DNA from: Przewalskia tangutica
Lineage: Eukaryota; Streptophyta; Magnoliopsida; Solanales; Solanaceae
NCBI GenBank assembly: GCA_029844215.1
Contig: CM056738.1
Location: 48,744,388 to 48,808,387, forward strand
Direction: 5' to 3'
Length of the DNA stretch: 64,000 nt
Numbering within the stretch: position 1 is the stretch's first letter; the number at the start of each line of letters is the position of its first letter. The notes under the pieces are model-generated. The model did no database searches, was not told where the DNA came from, and worked only from the letters and a program-made list of their open reading frames with translations. The position numbers and the translations under genes are program-made. Positions 35,498 through 48,149 of the stretch are shown piece by piece.

Positions 35498-36962
35498 ATG
35501 CCTTCACGCAAGTGCAACCGTGGCCCGGATGGGCAAGGCAATGGAGGAGCTACGAGTAGAACACGGAGGGTTACGAGGGCACTGCCCGGCCACACCGAGA
35601 TAGTGCTTCATTCGGGAGTTTCGCGACGCCGCTAGCCCCACGAGTTTAGAGCAGCAGCAGATTCTGCCGAGACCACGATACCGAGTCTTCGCCCACGACT
35701 GTGAGCTGAGGATACGAGTTACAAGGAGATGACCCAGTTACTAGCCAGACTTTTGGCTAGGAATGAGGCCAAACGAGAGTCAGAAGTTCCGGTAATACCA
35801 GTAGTTCACCCTAGATCCGATAGTTTGAGACTTCGACTTCGGAGTCAGCCCACCCGAAGTTCTATGGATCGAGAATCGAGGAAGATCCTCGTGAGTTTAT
35901 TCGACGCTACTGGATCACGAGTGATCAAGGCTTCGAGACACGGGTGGTCTTAGGTTCGCGACGGCCGCATGGTACCGCAATCGACCGCTTGATTCACGGG
36001 AACTATCCCGGGAAGCATGCGCCCACCGGTTGGGACGAGTTCTCGAGGCATTTCTTACACTTCTTGCCCTCGCAGACGGCGAGAGCTCGCAGATAGATTT
36101 ATGATGTTAGCGCGTAACGGGCGGACGGTTCGGGAATACTGATATAGTTTGACTCATCGCTCGTTATGTCCCCGCTTTAGTGGTAGACATGGAGGATAGA
36201 GTGCACCGATATGTCACAGGACTTGACGATTATCTAGCAGAGAGTTGTACAAGAGTAACTCTTCAGTCAGACATGGACATTGCCCGCATACAGGCTTATG
36301 CGCAGTAGACTGGGGAACGTAGAGATCGACAGATTAACCAAGATCAGCAGAGAGAGGCCGTAATAGCAGGTCCTTGGTAACTTTCGAGGCGGATCTTCTC
36401 GCAGCAGATCGTTATGCGCTCCGCCAAGACAGCAGTGGTCCTCCGCGCACTTCGTGACGCTCGAGGTATTTAGGAGTTGGTCAGAACTCCAGGGTTTCTG
36501 GTTCGCAGATTTACATAGGTTCTAGCCAGCCATGTTCAGTTTTTCCCTCAGTGTTCACTTTGTGGTAGGCGTCATCCCGGGAAATGTCGTCTTTTTACTA
36601 ATGATTGTTTTACCAGCCGTCGCCGTACATGCGAGGAGAGAATGTCCTAGTAGGAGGATGCAGTGGGATGACTTAGCCTACCAAGTCGGGCCATGGATTC
36701 GTGGTTCGGAGATGAAGGTGTTAGCTGAGAGGCCACCCCCACCCTGTATGGCCGTTGTGGTAGGTGTTCTTATGGGGAGTGTCGTACTACTTAGATAGCT
36801 TGTTAGGCTTGCGGCCAGCAGTGCCATTTTGCGAGAAATTGTCCGACCAGAGGTGGCGCGGATGTTACGACTCAGCCTTCAGGATCAGTGGCTGGTTCAT
36901 CACCTTCTGTAGTTATGCGCCCAGCAGAGCAGGATTTGATTAGAGCGACAAGGGGAGAGTGA
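35498..36962 (+). pseudogene. gag: E5 gag, frameshifted
   Basis: Start at ATG 35498 (MPSRKCNRGPDGQG), after a leader conserved with the other elements. Recognisable parts: MTQLLARLLARNEAKRESE at 35729 onward; EEDPREFIRRYW at about 35873-35920; a DMEDRVHRYVTGLDDYLAES stretch around 36187-36250; LQSDMDIARIQAYAQ followed by TAG at about 36308; and a zinc knuckle at about 36799-36845, C-x2-C-x4-H-x4-C, with CGQQCHFARNC after an internal TAG. A TGA at 36960-36962 ends the knuckle frame. No intact gag can be read. Confidence 0.82.
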
Positions 36963-37220
36963 GGCAGTAGTTACAGAGAAATCTTCAGCCCTTAAGAAAC
37001 TTGTTTAGGCCGTTATGGTAGATACATGTGGAGTGCTATGTTCGGTTAGCATTGTGTAAGTTGTGATTAGAAAACATGGGTAGTTGAAAAGGGTAAGTCC
37101 GGGACGAAAATAGGAGCCTTAGAATTTATAATACTGGGACCTTGGATGCAAGGCCGTCCTGAGTGGATGATTTTACGGTTGGTCTTTGTCGAAGTACTCG
37201 GTATGCGTGATATATATTGT
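36963..37220 (+). mobile_element. E5 post-gag region, no recognisable gene
   Basis: About 260 bp between the gag end and the shared segment, stop-rich in the frames I followed. I see no protease motif. Confidence 0.5.
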
Positions 37221-37462
37221 GGGATAATTCCATGGGTAGTGTGAGATGGAAGTGGTAGCTTTCATGACGTGAACTGATAAGATTGTTCCGGATCGGGGAA
37301 CGAGAGTTTAGTATGAAGTGGGTCGGGTTGAGGCCATATCGCGAGTCAACCCGCAGCCGAATGTGGCCGGGCTTGAGGTGGTCCCGCTTAGATGATGATG
37401 GTCACGAGGGTGTTAGGTCCAAGTTTAGGTAACCATCGTAAGAGTTTATGGATCGTTCGACC
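37221..37462 (+). repeat. Shared segment replacing pol (E5 copy)
   Basis: About 242 bp matching the reverse complement of 27251-27497 (E4) and 47824-48066 (E7). Here it is joined directly to an integrase remnant, which links the gag-only elements to a pol-bearing ancestor. Confidence 0.8.
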
Positions 37463-38400
37463 AAGAGTAGGGCATGGGTCACCATCTTGTCTTTTAGTCG
37501 ATCGCCATCGGCGGAGGGTTATGCGAGATGTTATGTATCGGGAGGTTGTAAGGCCGCACGATTCCTACTTTTACGATGTAGTGAGCCCGTTTTGGCTATT
37601 TCTTTTATTTCGAGGTTTTACCAGCGGGTTAGGAACTCGTGAGTCTCAGATTGCATTCACCTCGGCCGACAGACAAACAACGCGTTTTATCCAGACATTT
37701 GAGGATAGGTTACGGGCCGGTGTTTTGATTTCAGGGGTAGCTGTAAGGATTATTTGCCTCTTGTTGGGTGAGCATTGTAATAGCTACCATTTCAGTATTC
37801 GGATGTCGCCTTATGAAGCCTTGTATGGGCGGGAGTGTAGGTTGTCGGTCGATTGGTTCGATGTTGGCAAGGTTCAGATAGTTGATCCATACTTGATTCA
37901 GCAGGATGTGGGTAAGGTGAAGCTTATCCAGAAGAGGTTATTAGCAGCTCAGAGTCAACAGAAGTCATGCAGATAATCGGCGTCGACACTTGGAGTTCAG
38001 GTTGACGGTGGGTCTTCTTGAAGGTAGCACCCCGGAAGGGTGTGACGAGATTTGGAAAGCAAGGGAAACTTAGCCCGAGGTACTTTGGGCCTTTTCAGAT
38101 CGTTGTAGAATGGGTCAGGTTGCCTATAAGTTAGCACTGTCGTCCGACTTAGGAGGCAGTACGTCCGGTATTCCATGTTGCTATGTTTCGGAAGAGTATC
38201 GGAGATCCATCCAGAGTGTTCCCAGTTAATGATGACCAAGTTGGAGATAGTAACCCCGAGATTTTGGAAACTGAAGCAATGACAGAAATGTGGTACGTAT
38301 AGTAGGAAGAGTTTGAGTGTGCGAGGAGGGTACGACGAGTAAGAAAAGAGGCGTAGATGTGTTAAGAAGATGGAAGTGTCCTTCTTATAAAGTAAAGGTG
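37463..38400 (+). pseudogene. pol: E5 integrase remnant with decayed chromodomain
   Basis: The distal integrase core appears in several frames: SAEGYARCYVSGG.. (about 37510-37560, equivalent to SAEDYARLYIREIVRLHG of E3), then in 37392-37976 the block HFSIRMSPYEALYGRECRLS, VDWFDVGKVQIVDP. After a frame change come a VAYKLALSSDL stretch at about 38118-38150 and a possible chromodomain end with RRKYPS near 38404. The zinc finger, the first catalytic Asp and all of PR-RT-RNaseH are missing. It looks like an internal deletion followed by decay. Confidence 0.78.
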
Positions 38401-38589
38401 CGAAGAAAGTATCCTTCGGACCATGGGTGGAGCTAATAGTATTGTTATACGCTTTAGAGATGATTCTTCGTTGGCTTGGATGTGAGTTTTTGCGCGTATG
38501 TGGTATTATGGCCAGGTGTGACATAATTGGTTTTGTAAGTATAGTAGTGAAGACTATACCGGCGCATGTGTGTTTAGAGATTTAGAAGG
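38401..38589 (+). mobile_element. E5 3' untranslated region
   Basis: No gene. It includes GTATAGTAGTGAAGACTATA near 38540, also present in reverse in E4 (about 26818-26840) and E7 (about 47665-47690). Confidence 0.55.
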
Positions 38590-38623
38590 AACATTCGGGA
38601 CGAATGCTTCTAAGGGGGAAGAA
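38590..38623 (+). other. E5 polypurine tract and inverted repeat
   Basis: AACATTCG (38590-38597) and CGAATGCT (38601-38608, one mismatch) around a 3-nt loop, then the purine tract AAGGGGGAAGAA (38612-38623) abutting the 3' LTR. Confidence 0.88.
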
Positions 38624-41528
38624 TGTTACACCCCGTAGTTCCAGAGTATGTATACGAGGATGTACGTACTAGAATACGACATTAAATTGGAAAGGAAGAA
38701 AGATGTGATTTTTCGACGGAAAAGTTTCCGGATTTTGTGAAGGAAAAAGGTTCGTTAATGGGAATTGGATTCCCAGATTTGGTACTCGGACTTTTTGGGA
38801 TATTTGAGAATTATAGAATTTTATTTCCGGAATTGGTCACGTGGGGCCCAAGGAGGAATTTACTGGTTTTGTGGGCCCACTTTATTTTTGGATATTTGGC
38901 ATTGGATATTTTCGGAAGATGAAATATTTTGATCAGTAGGGGTGACACGTGTCACTCCACGTGGGCCACGCGTAATTGTTGATGGACACACGGCTCGATC
39001 TGTGAGGGGGCAAGTGGCAAGCCACTTGTCCCATTTTTGTGGTGAACAAATGGTTGGCTAACTACCCACACACATGTACCCAATCCTCCCCATACACTTG
39101 CTTAAATCCTAGCCATTGATTTCTATAAATACCCCTGTGTGCAAGACTTATTCTTCATCCACTTAAGAGTTTCCAAGGCAAAAATTCTCCCTCCCCTTAG
39201 TGAGTTCTCTTCCAACACCCCCCTACCCCCACCTTGAGTAGAATTCTTCAAGTGTTGTTATAATCCCATATACCTTAGCCAAAAAATCCCTTTGTAGTAT
39301 TTCAAGTTATCTTTATACTAAGAGTCAGGAAAAATACTACTTTATTCCAATAATGCAAATGGCCCTAGAAAATCTTCATAGCTTAGATGAAGTGTTAAGA
39401 GAAGTTGTTTAGAAACTTCTAAGGGTTGTTTGGAGCGGGTTGGAGCGTAAGGAATTGGAGCTAAACGTTGCTCAGGATCGACTTATAAATCTTGGATAAT
39501 TTTGGGCTTATCGAGGTAATGATCTTTATCCCCCTATGGTAATTGGAAATTACTTGTTGTAGTAGTTAATAATTGAGTAGAAGATATATTGGAAGGATGA
39601 TTAAAAAGAATTGAACTGTATTTACATTGGACTGTATTTACAGTAGACTTGTAGTATTATTGTGGGGCAGTGTTGTAGACGTCCTGTTAGACGGTAACCC
39701 CTGGAGTTGTTGGCTCGTAGCGGGCCTTGATAGTGGAGGAGATTTATGTGGTCATGGGGAGGTGCCGAATTTTCCGTAGAATATGGAACCTTGTTCTTAC
39801 AAATGTTCTACGAAGAGATGTAGAAGTTAATAGGCGCTTTATGACCCCTATAGGTTGAAGTACTACAAGTAGCGTATTCTACTTGGCGGTGGAAAAGGCG
39901 AGCAAGGTTAGAGTACTTTGGAGCGTTTTGCTAATTGTCGATAATCGTCGCGAGGTATGTGAACCTCTTCCTATCCTTTCTAGCATGATTATTGTGAAAT
40001 ATATATAGTGCGGTAGACGCACGTGTGTTTAAAGGAAATTGATTTTCCTTTTGTGTCCTTGACTTGAATTATGTTAAAAAGTGGTAAAACCTCATTCATG
40101 AGAAATGGGTGTGTGGTCTTTTAAAGAATAAAGTTATCTTGGTTTCGAAAATAAGAATAGTTGTCCTTGGTTGGTTTAAAACATAAAGTGTTATAATAGC
40201 TTTATGGGAAGTTATTTATAACGACTTTATGAAAACAAAAGAATGGTTTTATCATTGGATTTAAAATGATAACTTGACATTTTAAAGGTTGGATGTTGGT
40301 TTCCTTAAAAGATATGATTTAAAGATTAAGAAACTGATTTTTTGAAAGTAAAGACACTTGATTTTGGGAAAGGAGAAGTAACTTGATTTAAAGGTATTGG
40401 TTACTTGTTTTTAACAGAGTAATACACTTGGTTTAAAAAGTATATTGCTACTTGACTTTAAAAAAGGAAAAAGTGTCTTTGTTTTAAAGGAAGGCATGGT
40501 TTTGTCTTAAGATTGGTTTAAAAAGAAGGTATGGAAATTGTTTTGGTTTACTTAAAAGATAGTTACTCTATTTCGATACTACGGGTATCGTGTGACTTTT
40601 GTGTGAGTAACTTGACTATGTTGGCTTGTGATAGCCTTGTAATACTTTCTTGTTGGTTTGATAAGTAAACATGTTATGATGCTACGTGTGTTAGTGTCTT
40701 GTGATGTTTGTGTAAGGGGGTTATTCTTGTTGTGCTTACGTGGTTAAACGATAAGCCCGTTGTACTGCTATATATATCACATACCCCCCTGACTTGTTAT
40801 GATGCCGAGGACTTGCCACCCTCGATGCGAGAAATACCTCATGCGGGTCCATGTGACCTACGCGAGTCGCGGAGTTCCGTGATTGATCACCCGGGTGTGT
40901 TACGCCGATGCGAGGATACCTCACGCGTCCATAGACTACGCGACTTCGGCGGTCCAGGCGATGTCGCGGTTAGCTACCCTCGATGCGGAGAATACCTCAC
41001 GCGCCTATGTGGCCTATACGATCGCGGAGTTCCGAGATTAGGCTTGCATAATGATACTATGGGCGATCGCCTTGCTTCGATCATTAGCGCCCAGAAAAGA
41101 CCGATTCGTTATATCTATTTTGCTCTTGTTTATGTTGTGGCACTATGCGGTTAAATTGGTTGTTAAATGCGTATTTGTAATTGGTTTTAAAATGTTATGA
41201 TTTTATTTCAAGATTTTTACGCTTCACATACTGTACCGCCAGATCGACTTTTCGGCCGCGTTCATGCCGCAGTGTAGGTACACCAGCTTGTTGATCCTCG
41301 CCATAGAATCACGATTCGGCTTTGGAAAGCTCCATTTCTCCGAGGCTTATCTTTCGTATAGTCCCTTGTCGCCAGAGGTACTTACATTCGTGGTATGGCG
41401 GGCCCCGTCCGTCGTTGTTGTTATAACATTCTGTGAGGTCCAGTAATACCAAGTGTGGCGGGTTTGTAAAAGGGATGTAACTGTTCAGGTTTAATCTTTT
41501 TAAATATATGCAGAAAGGTGACCGTTTG
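38624..41528 (+). repeat. E5 3' LTR, segment 1
   Basis: From TGTTACACCCC to the E6 target GTTTG (41524-41528). TATA box at 39124-39131, dyad at 40182-40231, GC-rich cassette at about 40800-41060. Closely matches 23333-23560 plus 32415-35294. Confidence 0.92.
39124..39131 (+). promoter_or_regulatory. TATA box of E5 3' LTR
   Basis: TATAAATA followed by CCCC, 500 bp into the LTR. Confidence 0.65.
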
Positions 41529-42390
41529 TGTCACGACCCAACCCCGGGCCCGCGACTGGTGCCCTACCGGGGCACCCTTACAGGTACACATCAGAGAAAA
41601 TCAGCGGAACATACACAAACTTAATAATGAAATAAATATTAGGTCAGCCGATAAGGCTACCTCCCTGGATATAAACAAATCCAACAACAGTTACCTCAAA
41701 AAAAAATTATAAAGCGACCCACAAGATATGACTACAGACCTCTAAGAGTTTACATAACATCTGTGACGGGACAGGGCCCCGCCATACCCCTGAATAAACA
41801 AAAGTCAATCACTTCAGGGAACCATACCAAAGACAAAGACTCCGAAGAAAATGGAGATTTCTGAGAACTGAATCGTGATCCTAGGAGTGCGGATCAATAA
41901 GCTATGTACCTCAACCTGTGACATGAACGCAGCCCCCCGAAGGAGGTCAGTACAAAATATGTACCAAGTATGCAAAACTGAAAGTACTGTAATTTAAATC
42001 ATAATAGTCAAAAATACAGCTGAAGACATATATGATAACACAATTAACGAAGACATCGTGCTCATCAAGTGAAAGTAATGAAAGTCATCTTACCTTATAC
42101 AAAGATATTTCAACATATGAACCATAGCCACACTGTGGCTATGAACACGACCAAATATCACAATACGCCGTGGGATTCCCCATCACTGTCGACCGCTAGG
42201 TGTAAAATCTAACCATGTGTCGCGCTCGTGGTAACCCACCTCCTTGTCAGCGTACACACATACAACACGTATATACCTATATCCTCTGCCCGTGGAATCC
42301 CCCGTCACGGCCGACAGCCGTAAGAGTAAAATATAATCATGTGACGCGCCCGTGGCATACTACCTCACTGTCGGCGTACACATACACAAC

Positions 42391-42396
<6 letters not shown>

Positions 42397-42421
<25 letters not shown>

Positions 42422-42422
42422 T
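42397..42422. repeat. AT microsatellite (E6 3' LTR)
   Basis: About 13 AT units inside the LTR cassette. The 5' LTR copy at 56069-56091 is slightly shorter. Confidence 0.95.
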
Positions 42423-42639
42423 CATGCCTGTGGAATCCCTCATCTCGGGTACATGACTTCATGAGGTGTCCCTCACATCGTGGGTAGCAAATCCACGGAA
42501 CCAGGTGGTATAACGATCTTGGGGATTTACCCCTCATTTATACTCTTACCCTGAAGAAGGTGGTATAACGATCTTGGGGTGTACCCCTCATTTATACTCT
42601 TACCCCTCAAACTACATGCCTCGGAATCCCTCATCATAA

Positions 42640-42900
42640 GCATGTCCACGGTGCATACCCGTGGAATCCCACATCACTGACAGTATGTCCCGGTAAACCC
42701 ATACTAAGACCATGGAAGCATACCCGTGGAATCCCACATCATTGTCGGTACGTCCAAGTAAACTCATACTATGACCAGGGAAGCATACCCGTGGAATCCC
42801 ACATCACTGCCGGTACGTCCCGGTAGACTCATAAGGAGGCAATGGAGGCATACCCGTGGAATCCTCCATCACTTCCGGTACGTCCAAGTAAGCTCCTAAC
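42640..42900 (-). repeat. Tandem cassette, about 4-5 units of about 62 bp (E6 3' LTR)
   Basis: Repeated GCATACCCGTGGAATCCCAC, then ATCACTG.CGGTACGTCC, then AAGTAAACTCATACTA-type blocks. The sister copy is at about 60080-60330. S3 carries a related block in opposite orientation. Confidence 0.85.
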
Positions 42901-44451
42901 TTCTTTAGACTTTCATTAACATACAAAATGGATCTCATTTTATGACCTTAGGCACTTTCCATATCACTTAACAAGTCCTGGGAAAATTCAACCCAAAGTA
43001 CTATGTATTTCTATTCTTTCCAAGATCCCTTTTCCACATAAGACCCCAAGATACTAACACCTGTAGTATCAAGGCTTATCTACATTTCAAACAAGTCACT
43101 TTACTATTAGAAATATGCTTCGGCTTCTAACTCAAGTGACCCTCGTTTTAAACTTTAAGCAATTGATGCCTTTAAATCGAATTGCCTTTCTTAGTATCCA
43201 TTCTTTTATCTAGGCTTACCTTATTCGAGAAAAACCATTTCTTTAAGCTTCCATAAAGTTATTATAACCAACTTCCCATAAAGCCGTTATACTAACTTTA
43301 TGCTTTAGAAACCAAGACATCCTTATCCTCCCATAAGCCGTCATAACTAACTTCCCATAAAGCCGTTATAACTCTTTATGTCGTAGACCACTTTGCTCTC
43401 TCTATAACCAAGAGGCTTGTACTTCACTTCAAGTTACACTACTTTCAAAATACTTCAAAAATCTTAACTTAGGAATCAGGTCTCTTATCTTTAGAATAGT
43501 TCAAGAATCAATACCTCCCAAATCCAGTATTCTATACTTGATCATGTCAAGAAATCCTTGTCTACCTTATTAGGATAAACCATTCTTATAACTCTTCCTT
43601 AAGGACACGTGAGTTAATTCTCTAACTCAACCAACTAGACATCCTTAAAACAAGTCAAATATATCAAATGACTTCACTTCATCTAAATCACGCACGCTCA
43701 CCGCACTACGCTTATAACTACGCATGCTCAAGAGATAGGAAGAGTTCTACATACCTCTTTTGTTTAGTCCACTTGCCAAGTCCAATATGCCGTCCGTAGA
43801 TGTCAACCTATAATGACCATAATACGTCTATTAGCTTCTAGCTTCAACGTAGTATATTCTAATGAAAAATCCCTTGTTCTACGGAAAATCGACAAAGACT
43901 TCCTTTGTTTCTACTTACTTTTCCACCTTTTTCAAGGTCCGAATTCAATAACCAAACGCCGCATTTAAGGCACAACAATTTAGCTAACCCAAAAGGGGAT
44001 TACACGCCTTCACAGGACGCGTAAAATTCTGCCCGACAATAATACAAAATAATCCAATAATTTCCAAGCCACATTCGGCCATATTATCCCAACAATTATC
44101 AATTTCCTTTCCATTCCCTTTTAACCCAACTCGTTATCCCAACATGTTATCTAAATCATAACCAATTATATATCCCCCTATTTGTAACATGCAACGATTT
44201 TTAGCTAACAACCGAATTGATTACAACATGAGTGGCTAACATGCCCCTTTTCTGTTTTCAACAAGACAACAAGATCCAAATCTTTTCAAACTTTAATATA
44301 ATGTTCTGTGCTCATTTCTTAAATACTAAAACTTGAAATCTTCAATTACACAAGAAGGTGAAGGTTTTACCTCAAGAAACCCTCTTTCCGAAATCTTCTT
44401 CACTTTAAAATCGCCCGCTCGAACTCTCTACAAGCTTTCCAACATTTTTCC

Positions 44452-47400
44452 TGTGACGCCCCGAAACCCGGGCCCGTCACTGGTGCCTTACCCCGGGCAC
44501 CCTAGTGATACAACATCAGAGAAAACCAGCGGAAATAAAAACTTTACACATGAAATGAGAGACATAAATAAATAAACAAAGCAACCCAACCGCCGCCTTC
44601 AAGATATATACATAAAACCCGAACGCTTATCCTTTTACAAACCCCGCCCACAACAAAGCATGCACTCTAAGATATACAACAACTATGACGGACAGGGCTC
44701 CCGCCATACCCCGAATGTACAAGTACCTACAATGACAGGGACTATACCAAAAGATAAGCTCCGAGGAACGGAGCTTCCTAACGCTGAATCATGATCCATG
44801 AGCGAGATCAACCAATCGGTGTACTTACCGCAGATGAACGCAGCCTCGGGCGAGGTCGATAACGGTACTAAGTATGTGAAATCGAAAATATCAGAATGAA
44901 ATCACATTTCATCATTTTATAAAACCATTTCGCAGTAAGTAAACAAGCATGTCAAGTGGACGATATCCCCGCAATAATCACTCACACATAATTATGGGTC
45001 TCACGCCCATAATACCACTCCCGCCGTGGAACTCATTCTCACCGCCAGCATATGATGTAAAACAACACCCATATGTGAACTCAACACTAGATCCTCGTCG
45101 CCATCAAAACCGACGCCAAGTAGAATAGCCAACTACCACCCAAAAGCTAGTCATATCCCATCACGGGCAAGGTACTAAGCCAACTACTACCCAAAAGCTA
45201 GCCACGCAATCGCCGAGGCAAGTATCTTAAGCTAACGCATAATAGCCTACCGTCTCACAAGATATGACCGAGGCAAGTATCTTAAGCTATCTACCGAGGC
45301 TACCGTGCACGAAAATGACCGTAACAAGTATCTAAAGTGTGCTCGAACCACACGCATAAACCAAGCCCGCGGATCGCCGTCACCGCGCGCAAGCTTCATG
45401 GATTAGCGGTCCATGGACTAACAATCAACCTCACAATGACCGCATGCCCCCAAGATCTTACTCCTAAGTCATGGCCATGAAACCATCCCATCGACGCGTG
45501 CCCGTGGAACATCCATCACGCCAAGATGTCCAAAGGAAATAAATCGATAGCCGCCTCCTGCAGAGTCACGACAGCATGCAAACAACCACCAATACTCAAA
45601 GTGGACGATACTCGTGGACCACCCAACGCCGTGATGTCCAAATAATCAATCGATAGCCTTCTCCCAGAGTCACTAAGAAGACATCAACAAAACACTTGCA
45701 CATCAAAGACTATCACAACAAGCATAGGCAAGTTTAACATACATTCATTTTAATCAACAATCCGTTTCAAACCCAAAATACTACATACTTTTCTTCTTTC
45801 AAAAGACCTCTTTCTACGTAAAGCCACACGATACTAATACTGTAGTATATAAAGAAAACACGCTTTACTTTTAAAACCAAATTACTTCACCTTCGTAAAA
45901 ATCTTTACAAGGCTTTTAAAATCAAGTACTCTATACTTTATAAACTAAGTGCTTTTCTTTTAGAACAACATCAAGTATACTCTTTTAAAACCCAATTAAC
46001 TTACTCTTTTCAAAACAAGTAACCTATACTTAAATCAAGTTACTTCTCCTTTTCCGAAAACAAGTCGTTATAAGTCAAGTCTCTTATCTTTCAAGATCAA
46101 GTCTCTTAACTTTCAAAATCAAGTCGTTTTATCACAAACCAAATCTTTCTTTTATCTTCATAAAGTCGTTATAACTAACTTCCCATAAAGCCATTATAAC
46201 ACTTTATGTTTTAAAACAAACAAAAATCGTTTCACACACGCACGCCTACCGTACTATATAGTTCACAACAATCATGCTCAAGAGTATAGGAAGAATCACA
46301 TACCTTTAGCTTAAACCACAAGCCAAGTCAAGTATGCCGCGCTTATAAAGATCCACCTATAACAACCAAAATATATAAATCAACTTCTATCACTCTCCGT
46401 AGAATATTCTAAACACAAGATTCCTTATTCTACGTAAATTTCGCAAAGACCTCCCCGCTATCCCATAAATCTCCTCCTAACCAGTGCCCGCTACTGTGCC
46501 AACAACTCCTCAGGGATTACACGCCTAACCTGACGTGTTCAAATATGCTTCACAATAATACTTACACAAGTCTACTGTAAGTACACCCAATGTAAATACG
46601 CTCAATCCTTTATAATCATCCTTCCAATATAATATACTCAAGTATAACTACTACAACATGTAATATCCAATTACAATTGAGGGACATAGATCATTACCTC
46701 GATAAGCCCAAAAATTATCCAAGTTATAAGTCGATCCTGAGCAACGTTTAGCTCCAATCCTTACGCTCCAACCCGCTCCAAGCGACCCTTAGAAGTTTCT
46801 AAACAACTTCTCTAAATACTTCCACCAAGCTAGGAAGATTTTTCTAGGGTTTCGTTTTACGGCTATTGGAATAAAGTAGTATTTCCGGGCTCCTAGTATT
46901 GAAATAACTTTGGAATACTACTAGGGATACTAGGCCAAGGTATTTGGGATTATACAACAATACACCAAGTATTTTCTACACAAGAGGGGAGGGGGACGAA
47001 ATCTACACAAAGGGAGGGAAAACATTTGCTTTGGAAAGCTTTCAAGTGAGGGATGATTTTACTCTTCAAGCCAAGGGGTATTTATAGAAGAACCAAGGGC
47101 CAAGATCAAGGTAAGTGTAGGGTCAAGATTGGGCCATGTGTGTGTGGGTCCCACCACACCACATGGCCAACGAAAACAAGGGCCAAGTGGCTTGCCACTT
47201 GTCAACCCATTTCGGCCAAGGGACAAGTGGCTAGCCACTTGTCCCACCATTTCGGCCAAGGTGCCACATGGGGGTGACACGTGTCGCCCCCCGACTCGTC
47301 CAAAATATTTCGTCTTCCGAAAATATCCAAAATACCGGAAATCTCAAAAACAAAGCGGGCCCCACAAAACCGTAAATTTCTCCCGTGGGCCCCACGTGAC

Positions 47401-47602
47401 CATTTCCGAAAATAAAATCTCATAATTCTAAAATAATCCAAGAAGTCCAAATACCAAATCTGGGAATCCAATTCCCATTAACGAACCTTTTTCTTCACAA
47501 AACCGAAACTTTTCCGTCAAAAATCACATCTTTCTTTCTTTCCAAAATTTCCGTATTCTCGCACGCACGCCCTCACATACATACCGAACTACGGGTATAA
47601 CA
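44452..47602 (-). repeat. E7 3' LTR
   Basis: 3151 bp. It begins TGTGACGCC on the plus strand where the 5' LTR has TGTCACGCC. TATA box at 47079-47086, dyad at 46159-46208, tandem cassette at about 45000-45680 related to S2. Confidence 0.93.
47079..47086 (-). promoter_or_regulatory. TATA box of E7 3' LTR
   Basis: TATAAATA on the minus strand, about 520 bp from the LTR 5' end. The 5' LTR copy at about 52234-52241 is changed to CATAAATA. Confidence 0.62.
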
Positions 47603-47632
47603 TTCTTCCTTAGAAACATTCGTCCGAATGTT
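47603..47632 (-). other. E7 polypurine tract and inverted repeat
   Basis: AAGGAAGAA on the minus strand (47603-47611) abuts the LTR. AACATTCG/CGAATGTT arms at 47615-47622 and 47625-47632 enclose a 2-nt loop. Confidence 0.85.
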
Positions 47633-47823
47633 CCTTCTAAGTCTCCAAACGAACGCAGCTGCAGATAGTCTTCACTACTATACTTACGAAACCAATCACG
47701 CCATCAATGGCCATAGTATAACATACAAATCCAAGCTAACGAGGAAATCATTTCTAATCTCACAACACTCCTACTAGCTTCAATTTACTCTAAGGCCTAT
47801 CTCCGCCTTCACGATCCGATTCT

Positions 47824-48066
47824 CGATCGAACACATCCCCGAACTCATACGATGGTTACCTAAACTGGGCCTAGCACCCGTGACTACCACCCGGCGGACC
47901 ACTCGAACCGACCCACCTCAATCCGGCCGCGGGTTGACCCGCGACTTGGCCTCAACCCGACTTCCGCTATCGCGCCTAATCTCTCTCGTTCTCGATCCGA
48001 ACAATCTTACTAATTCACGCCATGAAAGCTACCACTTCCATCTTACACTACCCATGGAATTATCAC
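47824..48066 (-). repeat. Shared segment replacing pol (E7 copy)
   Basis: About 243 bp homologous to 27251-27497 (E4) and, in reverse, 37221-37462 (E5). It contains CATGAAAGCTACCACTTCCA and ACACTACCCATGGA in plus-strand orientation in both E4 and E7. Confidence 0.8.
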
Positions 48067-48149
48067 ACCAACATAATGCTATCGAACATAATAATTAAAA
48101 ATATACTTATCTTAATACAAATGCATACTAGTCTCTTAGAGGTCAAGGA

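Larger units (their letters stand above)
41529..44451 (-). repeat. E6 3' LTR, segment 1
   Basis: From TGTCACGACCCAACC to the E7 target TTTCC (44447-44451). Two dyads at 43252-43303 and 43331-43380, and large tandem cassettes at about 42120-42910 including an AT microsatellite. Confidence 0.92.

Noticed and set aside
37997..38524. A 175-residue minus-strand open frame
   Set aside because: It is antisense to the decayed integrase C-terminus and 3' region of E5, in an AT-rich, low-complexity stretch.
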